From NCBI GenBank assembly GCA_045576335.1, contig JAZNGH010000033.1, positions 1 to 11,479 on the forward strand: a DNA stretch of 11,479 nt, given 5' to 3'. A program made the position numbers and the translations under genes. Shown piece after piece: positions 7,423 to 11,479 of this stretch. Source of the DNA: Scatosoma sp045576335. GTDB taxonomy: Bacteria > Bacillota > Clostridia > Christensenellales > Borkfalkiaceae. Each line of letters starts with the position of its first letter. Position 1 is the stretch's first letter. Under the pieces are notes generated by a model. The model saw nothing but the letters and a program-made list of their open reading frames with translations, was not told where the DNA came from and made no database searches.

Positions 7423-7466
7423 GACGGTTTTTTAACGATTTTTCGTTGAAAAACCGTCATTTTTTA
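7423..7466 (+). terminator. Strong Rho-independent terminator of the tRNA array
   Basis: A 15-bp stem (7423-7437 with 7444-7458, one T-G wobble) encloses the loop ATTTTT and is followed by ATTTTTTA. It lies five bases after the tRNA CCA. Transcription entering from the integrase side would also meet the stem, though with a poorer T run. Confidence 0.9.
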
Positions 7467-7497
7467 TTGTGTTAAGGGTTAGAAATCCTTGAAAAAT

Positions 7498-7515
7498 GGG
7501 GAAGTTTTGGGGAAG
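7498..7515. other. Two direct GGGGAAG repeats between tRNA-Glu and integrase
   Basis: GGGGAAG occurs at 7498-7504 and 7509-7515, an 11-base period (one helical turn), just outside the recombinase stop codon. Short helically phased direct repeats next to an integrase gene can be arm-type binding sites. That role is inferred from position only. Confidence 0.3.
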
Positions 7516-7522
7516 AATTCGT

Positions 7523-8293
7523 TTACCAATTATCTAATTTCTTTCCTTCGGCAAGTAAATATTCATCGGATAAATCGGTGTACGCGTTCCCAAGCGCGCC
7601 CAAGCTATGTCCGACAAATTCTTTTAACGCGTTTTCCGCTACGTTCAATTCCTTGCATCTTGAATAGAAAGTAGTGCGCAAATCATATAACTTGTGATTC
7701 GGGCAGTATTTGGAAAATTCCGTAGAAATGTACTTATCGTGATAAGCAGGGAAGTGGGTTACGTTTTGCAAATACGCAGATAATTTTTTGCAAATGAGAA
7801 TACGCTTATATTGTACTTTTTTCGTTTTTCGTTTGCTATTGACCGCTATAATAAAATCCCCATCAATTTTTGCCGTTTTGTATTCGTTTGGCCGAAGTCC
7901 TGTATAAAGAGCTAAGACGAATAACGGTTCAAGCGGAACGCCTTTTATTTTTTCTAAAAAGACGGTTTCTTCCGCTTTGGTTAATGCTTTTCCGTGTTCG
8001 TGTTCGTGTTTAACGTGGAAAACAACGTTAAGGGGGTTACGCTCGATAAGGTCATGGGCGATGGCACCTTTGAAAATAATAGAAAGCAAAGAATATATCT
8101 CATCGGCGGTTTTGCCTTTGCCTTGTGCCCGTAGCCTGTCTAAAAGTGATTGACAGGCGGCGGGTGTTATTTTATCCAGCGTAAATTTCCCGAATACAGG
8201 GAAAAGATGGTTTTTTAAGCGGTTTTCATCATTATAGTATCCCAGCGAAAGGAAAGGACGGAAATAGTGGCGTGCTTTGGTCTTGGAAAACAC
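7523..8293 (-). CDS. Tyrosine recombinase (phage/ICE-type integrase), probably truncated at the N-terminus
   Basis: The 256-residue product has a SAM-like core-binding domain (about 5-95) and a tyrosine recombinase catalytic domain. Visible catalytic positions are R134 (TGLRPNE), lysines around 154-159, R206 (YDLRTTF), H229 (VGHS) and nucleophile Y238 (NAYTDL). The usual HxxR histidine is Y203 here. Integrases of this type are commonly 350-400 residues with an N-terminal arm-binding domain, which is missing. The frame opens with GTG at 8293, directly preceded by an in-frame TGA and without a ribosome-binding site. A GGAGG lies about 55 bases further upstream with no start codon at proper distance. 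So the 5' end may be decayed or frameshifted. The gene points at tRNA-Glu and is AT-rich compared with the purine operon, suggesting acquired DNA. Confidence 0.82.
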   Translation of the reverse strand: MFSKTKARHYFRPFLSLGYYNDENRLKNHLFPVFGKFTLDKITPAACQSLLDRLRAQGKGKTADEIYSLLSIIFKGAIAHDLIERNPLNVVFHVKHEHEHGKALTKAEETVFLEKIKGVPLEPLFVLALYTGLRPNEYKTAKIDGDFIIAVNSKRKTKKVQYKRILICKKLSAYLQNVTHFPAYHDKYISTEFSKYCPNHKLYDLRTTFYSRCKELNVAENALKEFVGHSLGALGNAYTDLSDEYLLAEGKKLDNW

Positions 8294-8511
8294 TCATAAG
8301 AAAAAATAGAGTTTCTTTCCGAGTAGTAGCTTATAATGATAACCTCCGTATTAGATTTTATTGCTTGTGGACTCTATTTATAAACTGCATTACAAAAAAT
8401 AAAACACAATTTATTAAAGTTTATAAAATTTTTTTTGAAAGGAAATAGTCGATTTTGGCGTTAGGGGAGAGAAATATGTTGCAACAAAATCCGACGCCTA
8501 AGCAGGAAAAG

Positions 8512-8535
8512 AAAAATGCCACAAACGGCATTTTT
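8512..8535. terminator. Terminator-like hairpin, first of a tandem pair
   Basis: AAAAATGCC (8512-8520) and GGCATTTTT (8527-8535) form a perfect 9-bp stem around ACAAAC. A runs before and T runs after make it fit for either direction. No clear gene ends just before it on either strand; on the minus strand it lies upstream of the integrase. Confidence 0.65.
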
Positions 8536-8541
8536 GAAAAG

Positions 8542-8565
8542 AAAAGGTGGGAAACCCACTTTTTT
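8542..8565. terminator. Terminator-like hairpin, second of a tandem pair
   Basis: AAAAGGTGGG (8542-8551) pairs with CCCACTTTTT (8555-8564) around an AAA loop, ten pairs with one G-T, inside a run of six T (8560-8565). It lies six bases after the first hairpin. Together they would insulate the toxin-antitoxin promoter from upstream transcription. Confidence 0.7.
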
Positions 8566-8696
8566 ATGCTTGGTTATATACTTGGCGGAAATTTAGATGT
8601 TTTAGCGATAACAATGTTTTAAGTGTAATCAAAAAACGACAAATAACCAGTGAATAAAAATATGACTAAAATTTTTCAATTTTTCATATAATACTA

Positions 8697-8726
8697 TTGA
8701 CAGAGGTAGACAAATTGTGTTATAAT
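8697..8726 (+). promoter_or_regulatory. Promoter of the toxin-antitoxin operon
   Basis: The -35 TTGACA (8697-8702) and -10 TATAAT (8721-8726) both match the sigma-A consensus exactly, with an 18-base spacer and TG at 8718-8719 as an extended -10. Expected start is near 8733, about 25 bases before the antitoxin ATG. Confidence 0.85.
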
Positions 8727-8735
8727 ATGACTACC
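8705..8735. promoter_or_regulatory. Candidate antitoxin operator over the -10 region
   Basis: GGTAGAC (8705-8711) and GACTACC (8729-8735) form an inverted repeat (six of seven positions) 24 bases centre to centre, with the -10 box between the arms. Phd/YefM antitoxins typically repress their own operon by binding such palindromes, so this is a plausible operator. Binding is inferred. Confidence 0.45.
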
Positions 8736-8757
8736 AAACACAAAAGGAGTGAATTTT

Positions 8758-9054
8758 ATGAGTGGTGCAATTTCCATTAGACCGTCAAAAGATATTAGAA
8801 CGAATTATGCGCAAATTTCCGAATTAACCAGAAAAAATCCCGTAGCGATTACGGTGAACGGAAAAGAGGATACTGTTATAATGAGCCACGAAGATTTTAT
8901 TGGGCAACAAATGTATGTTTCTGATTTGGAAGCTAGATTGGCAGTATATGCGCATCTGGCACAGGCTGCGGATGATGTAAAATTAGGACGCGTACAAGAC
9001 GCTCACAATGCATTTGCGGATATTAAGAAAGAGTTGGCGGATATGAAGTTATGA
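8758..9054 (+). CDS. Phd/YefM-family antitoxin
   Basis: A 98-residue protein. Residues 1-55 match the Phd/YefM N-terminal DNA-binding fold: IRPSKDIRTNYAQ, then ITVNGKEDTVIMSHEDF. The remainder is a charged helical tail, which in this family wraps the partner toxin and becomes ordered on binding. AAAGGAG at 8743-8749 sets the start at ATG 8758; a GTG at 8749 overlaps that ribosome-binding site and is unlikely. The stop overlaps the toxin start in ATGA (9051-9054), so the toxin is probably made by coupled translation at a lower level. The antitoxin should neutralise the toxin and, with it, repress the promoter just upstream. Confidence 0.92.
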   Translation: MSGAISIRPSKDIRTNYAQISELTRKNPVAITVNGKEDTVIMSHEDFIGQQMYVSDLEARLAVYAHLAQAADDVKLGRVQDAHNAFADIKKELADMKL

Positions 9055-9374
9055 GTTATACTGTTAAAATAACCGATACCGCAAAAAACGACCTGCGCGA
9101 GATTGCTTTTTATATAGCGGATTCGGCGAAAAACATAGACGTTGCCTCAAACTTTGTAGGTGAATTGCAGGAAAGGTGTTTACAACTGATTAATTTCCCG
9201 AATTCGGGAGCATTTCCCAAAGACCGTATTTTGAAAAGTAGTGGGTATAGATTTCTTCCGCATAAAGAATATTTAATATGTTATACGGTTGAGGAAGAAA
9301 CGAAAACGGTTTATGTGAATGCTTTTTTCAATGCGAAGAAAGATTGTTTTCGTGTGCTTAATAAACTTGTATAA
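9051..9374 (+). CDS. RelE/ParE-superfamily toxin
   Basis: A 107-residue protein of typical RelE/ParE size and layout: strand YTVKITDTAKNDL, a helical hairpin (about 12-48), then strands around YRFLPHKEYLICYTV (66-80) and TVYVNAFFNAKKD (86-98). ParE members poison DNA gyrase and RelE members cut mRNA on the ribosome; sequence alone does not tell which applies. It is preceded by a cognate Phd/YefM antitoxin with a four-base overlap, which supports the assignment. The pair lies in the AT-rich segment after the integrase, a common place for such modules to stabilise mobile DNA. Confidence 0.88.
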   Translation: MSYTVKITDTAKNDLREIAFYIADSAKNIDVASNFVGELQERCLQLINFPNSGAFPKDRILKSSGYRFLPHKEYLICYTVEEETKTVYVNAFFNAKKDCFRVLNKLV

Positions 9375-9381
9375 GACACAT

Positions 9382-9410
9382 TTTTGAGACAAAAAGTTTA
9401 GTGCTCAAAA
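9382..9410. terminator. Weak hairpin between convergent toxin and araC-type genes
   Basis: TTTTGAG (9382-9388) and CTCAAAA (9404-9410) can pair across a 15-base loop, between the toxin stop and the end of the convergent regulator. It overlaps the regulator's last codons and lacks a good T run, so a bidirectional terminator role is only possible. Confidence 0.25.
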
Positions 9411-10279
9411 TTTAACGACAACTTAAACTCAGTAGGTGTCATACCCGTTACGCGCTTAAATACGCGGGAAAAATATTGCGGATTATCAAACGAGAGCTTA
9501 TCGGAGATTTGCGCAAAGTTTAAGTTTCCTTCGCGAATTAACTGTTTCGCTCTTTTTATTTTTGTTTCGATGGCATAGGCAGCAAGAGTATTTCCCGTTT
9601 GTTCGTGGAAAAGCTTGCTTAGATAGCTTTTACTGTAGCCAAGTGCTACGCATAAATCGTTGACGCGGAAAAGTTCTTCCGCTTTTTCTTCCAATAACCG
9701 TTTTGCAGAGCTTACCAAATGTGTTTCCATACTTTCTTTGGACGGAAATACGCTATGCTCGTCCTTTTTTACGATATTCCGAATCAAAAAAATTAAAAAC
9801 TGTTCAAGATACGTCTTTATCAGCTGTTCGCCGCCGATAGGGGCGGTTTCTTTTTTGATAAGCTTTTTCAAGGAAGGGTCATTTTTCGGAATTACGTAAG
9901 TGTTTTCCGCTTCCTTAATAACGGAAGCAATAAACCCGTGCAAGGTTTTATTGAGAACGGTATGGTATTTTTCAAGGTAAACCATCAACGGCGAATTACA
10001 AACGAAAGATACTACAAAAAAATTTGGCGCGGAATCGAGTGCCTTAATCGAGTGAAATTCATTCGGACGGTGAAAGACGATTTCGCCTTGCGAAAGAATA
10101 AGATTATCGTCGTCACTGCGTACCCGTACCCGTCCTTTGTCGATATAAACCATTTCCCAAAAGTCGTGTTCTTCGCCGTTGAATACGAAATTTTTATCAA
10201 ATTCGTAGTAATGCAGGGTGACGATTTTTGAAATATTGACGATGTTTTGTAATTGTGTTTTTACGTAAGTTGCTTTCAT
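9398..10279 (-). CDS. AraC-family transcriptional regulator with N-terminal cupin domain
   Basis: A 293-residue regulator. The N-terminal part (about 15-95) resembles the AraC cupin ligand domain, with HDFWEMVYIDKGRVRV and GEIVFHRPNEFHSIKA. The C-terminal ~100 residues hold the double helix-turn-helix: first HTH around 203-224 (FRVNDLCVALGYSKSYLSKLF), second around 254-275, ending with the family signature NPQYFSRVFKRVTGMTPTEF. AAGGA lies five bases before the ATG. It is divergent from a sugar isomerase/dehydrogenase operon across a 130-base gap with inverted repeats, so it most likely controls that operon in response to a sugar or derivative. The ligand cannot be read from sequence. Confidence 0.93.
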   Translation of the reverse strand: MKATYVKTQLQNIVNISKIVTLHYYEFDKNFVFNGEEHDFWEMVYIDKGRVRVRSDDDNLILSQGEIVFHRPNEFHSIKALDSAPNFFVVSFVCNSPLMVYLEKYHTVLNKTLHGFIASVIKEAENTYVIPKNDPSLKKLIKKETAPIGGEQLIKTYLEQFLIFLIRNIVKKDEHSVFPSKESMETHLVSSAKRLLEEKAEELFRVNDLCVALGYSKSYLSKLFHEQTGNTLAAYAIETKIKRAKQLIREGNLNFAQISDKLSFDNPQYFSRVFKRVTGMTPTEFKLSLNFEH

Positions 10280-10303
10280 AATTATCCTTATGCTTTTAAT
10301 ATT

Positions 10304-10319
10304 GTGTACAAAAATACAC
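10304..10319. promoter_or_regulatory. Inverted repeat in the leader of the araC-type gene
   Basis: GTGTA (10304-10308) and TACAC (10315-10319) form a 5-bp inverted repeat around CAAAAA, next to the predicted -10 of the regulator's promoter. It may be an operator or chance in AT-rich DNA. Confidence 0.3.
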
Positions 10320-10334
10320 TTATAAAGTATAAAA

Positions 10335-10368
10335 TTGACTGTTCAAAGCGAACAGTTTATTTTATAAT
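10335..10368 (+). promoter_or_regulatory. Candidate promoter of the sugar isomerase/dehydrogenase operon
   Basis: TTGACT (10335-10340) is a good -35. At 17 bases the -10 would be the poor TATTTT (10358-10363); the perfect TATAAT (10363-10368) lies 22 bases away, too far for normal sigma-A recognition. Such spacing fits a promoter that needs an activator, consistent with the AraC neighbour. Confidence 0.5.
10338..10356. promoter_or_regulatory. Perfect inverted repeat between divergent promoters
   Basis: ACTGTTC (10338-10344) and GAACAGT (10350-10356) are perfect 7-base arms around AAAGC. The repeat overlaps the forward -35 and also the minus-strand -35 TTGAAC (10341-10346), which with TATAAG (10319-10324, 16-base spacer) is the likely promoter of the AraC-type gene. 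A protein bound here could affect both promoters. AraC proteins more often bind direct repeats, so another regulator is possible. Confidence 0.55.
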
Positions 10369-10409
10369 AAGTATACCATAACCAAAAAATAAAAGCAAGG
10401 AGTTTTGTT

Positions 10410-11249
10410 ATGAAAAAAGGAATAAATATTTGGTCATTCCCGCAAGGGACGATTAAAGAAAGTCTTACGCTTGCCAAAGCTGCGGGCTTTGAGGGTGTAG
10501 AGCTTGCCTTGAACGGCGAGGGGGAATTGTCCTTGACCTCAACGGAAAAGGAAATTGCAGAGGTGAAAAAGCTTGCAGAAGATTTGGGACTTGCGCTGTA
10601 CAGTTTATCTTGCGGGCTTTGCTGGGATTACCGTTTAAGCGATGACGACCCGAAAATGCGTGAAAAAGCAAAGGATATGATTAAAAAGCAGCTCGATACG
10701 GCAAAAATCCTCGGCGCGGATACCGTTTTGGTTATTCCCGGCGTCGTGAACGTGGAATTTGCTTTTCCCGAAAAAAAGGTCGCCTACGACGTCGTTTACG
10801 AGCGGGCTTTGGAGGGCTTGAACGAGCTCAAAGGCTATGCGGAAAGCTTGAAGGTGAATATAGGTCTTGAAAACGTATGGAATAAATTTTTGCTTTCGCC
10901 TATGGAAATGCGCGATTTTATCGATAAGGTGGGAAGCGATTACGTGGGGAGCTATTTCGATGTGGGCAACACCCTTTATTGCGGTTATCCCGAGGACTGG
11001 GTACGGATTTTGGGTAAGCGTATTAAAAAGGTGCATTTCAAGGATTACAGAATGCAGGCGGGCGGGTTGCACGGCTTCGTGGATTTGCTTGCTGGCGACG
11101 TGAATTATCCCGAAGTGGTAAAAGCGTTGAATGAAATTGGCTATGAAGATTGGGTTTCCGCGGAAATGATACCCAATTACAAATATCATACGGACGCGAT
11201 TATTTATAATACGTCCAACGCAATGGATAGAATTTTAGGGAGGAAATAA
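10410..11249 (+). CDS. Sugar phosphate isomerase/epimerase-like TIM-barrel protein
   Basis: A 279-residue protein of the xylose isomerase-like TIM barrel family (AP endonuclease 2 fold), which includes L-ribulose-5-phosphate 3-epimerase, D-tagatose 3-epimerase and inosose isomerase. The usual four metal ligands are in place: E154 (GLENVW), D184 (SYFDVGN), H209 (KVHFKD) and E252 (SAEMIP). The N-terminus KKGINIWSFPQG and the IKESLTLAKAAGFEGVEL helix are also typical. AAGGAG at 10397-10402 is seven bases before the ATG. It is two bases upstream of a Gfo/Idh/MocA dehydrogenase in one operon and divergent from an AraC regulator. This suggests breakdown of a sugar or cyclitol by oxidation and isomerisation, possibly through a 3-keto intermediate. 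The substrate is not determined. Confidence 0.88.
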   Translation: MKKGINIWSFPQGTIKESLTLAKAAGFEGVELALNGEGELSLTSTEKEIAEVKKLAEDLGLALYSLSCGLCWDYRLSDDDPKMREKAKDMIKKQLDTAKILGADTVLVIPGVVNVEFAFPEKKVAYDVVYERALEGLNELKGYAESLKVNIGLENVWNKFLLSPMEMRDFIDKVGSDYVGSYFDVGNTLYCGYPEDWVRILGKRIKKVHFKDYRMQAGGLHGFVDLLAGDVNYPEVVKALNEIGYEDWVSAEMIPNYKYHTDAIIYNTSNAMDRILGRK

Positions 11250-11251
11250 AA

Positions 11252-11479
11252 ATGTTAAAGGTTGGTTTAATCGGTTGTGGATTTATGGGTGCAATGCACG
11301 CAAACTGTTATAAACATATAGAAGGGGTCGAGCTCGCGGCGTTTGCGGATATCCGCAAGGAAAAGGCAAAAGAACTTGCAAAAGGTACGAACGCGGCGCT
11401 TTACGGTGACGGCAAGGAATTGCTTGCCAATGCAGACGTGGATATTATTGATATTTGTTTGCCTACGTATTTACACGCG
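11252..11479 (+). CDS. Gfo/Idh/MocA-family oxidoreductase, N-terminal part (cut by window end)
   Basis: The first 76 codons of an NAD(P)-dependent sugar or inositol dehydrogenase run to the window edge without a stop. It starts MLKVGLIGCGFMGAMHA, the GxGxxG Rossmann loop of the family, continues with a strand ending in AAFADI (the acidic residue that usually binds the cofactor ribose), and reaches CLPTYLHA, the form of the conserved P-x-x-x-H cofactor motif. AGGGAGG (11237-11243) inside the end of the preceding gene is eight bases upstream. The two-base gap to the isomerase gene shows they form one operon. Full members are about 330-390 residues. Confidence 0.92.
   Translation, partial: MLKVGLIGCGFMGAMHANCYKHIEGVELAAFADIRKEKAKELAKGTNAALYGDGKELLANADVDIIDICLPTYLHA

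Larger units (their letters stand above)
8294..8757. other. AT-rich stretch without a convincing gene between integrase and toxin-antitoxin operon
   Basis: The first half (8294-8460) is very AT-rich and should contain the integrase promoter on the minus strand; I could not place it securely. At 8476-8622 an ATG behind GGGGAG opens a 48-codon frame, but two terminator-like hairpins lie inside it and it resembles nothing I recognise, so I do not call it. The last 60 bases hold the promoter and candidate operator of the toxin-antitoxin operon. The stretch may be a remnant of lost element genes such as an excisionase. Confidence 0.6.

Noticed and set aside
7038..7454. Direct repeat TTTTCGTTGAAAAAC at 7038-7052 and 7440-7454 as att sites flanking the tRNA array
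   Set aside because: It is short and AT-rich, the second copy is part of the terminator stem, and a 15-base match alone is weak evidence for att sites.
8476..8622. A 48-codon frame with a GGGGAG ribosome-binding site
   Set aside because: Two terminator hairpins lie inside it and the product matches nothing recognisable; kept only as a note in the gap entry.
8749..8757. GTG start for the antitoxin
   Set aside because: It overlaps the AAAGGAG ribosome-binding site; the ATG at 8758 has correct spacing.

Overview
The window looks like part of a Bacillota (clostridial) chromosome. The grounds are strong AGGAGG-type ribosome-binding sites, sigma-A-like promoters with extended -10 elements, a long single-chain PurL of the clade II type, a Phd/YefM-type toxin-antitoxin pair and a stand-alone DUF1858 protein. 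The organism itself cannot be named from this sequence.

Region 1 (1-6593) is the distal part of a de novo purine operon on the + strand: the end of purM, then purN, purD and a purL of 1233 residues with its glutaminase domain fused on. A PHP-domain phosphatase of the CpsB/YwqE type follows 23 bases after purL with its own strong ribosome-binding site. Genes overlap or sit within a few dozen bases, with no internal promoter or terminator seen, so they are probably co-transcribed. The operon start, and any purine riboswitch or PurR site, lies upstream of the window.

Region 2 (6594-6940) is a one-gene unit: an extended -10 promoter, a 66-residue DUF1858 redox-disulfide protein with a CxxC motif, and a strong terminator.

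Region 3 (7055-7466) is the most unusual part. A near-consensus promoter is followed by two 108-bp units, 95% identical to each other. Each starts with the first half of tRNA-Glu but replaces the 3' half with a hairpin-rich segment. They are followed by an intact tRNA-Glu(CTC) with encoded CCA and a 15-bp terminator hairpin. Everything appears to lie in one transcript.

Region 4 (about 7470-9400) is AT-rich and looks acquired. It holds a tyrosine recombinase pointing at the tRNA gene, with an apparently truncated 5' end, then 460 bases without a convincing gene but with two tandem terminator hairpins, then a Phd/YefM-RelE/ParE toxin-antitoxin operon with a clear promoter and a candidate operator. 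A tRNA gene next to an integrase is a classic integration site, but no second att copy is visible in the window.

Region 5 (9398-11479) is a carbohydrate-use locus. An AraC-family regulator (- strand) is divergent from an operon of a sugar-phosphate isomerase/epimerase-like TIM barrel and a Gfo/Idh/MocA dehydrogenase (cut by the window end). A perfect inverted repeat lies where the two divergent promoters would overlap, suggesting local control by the AraC protein.
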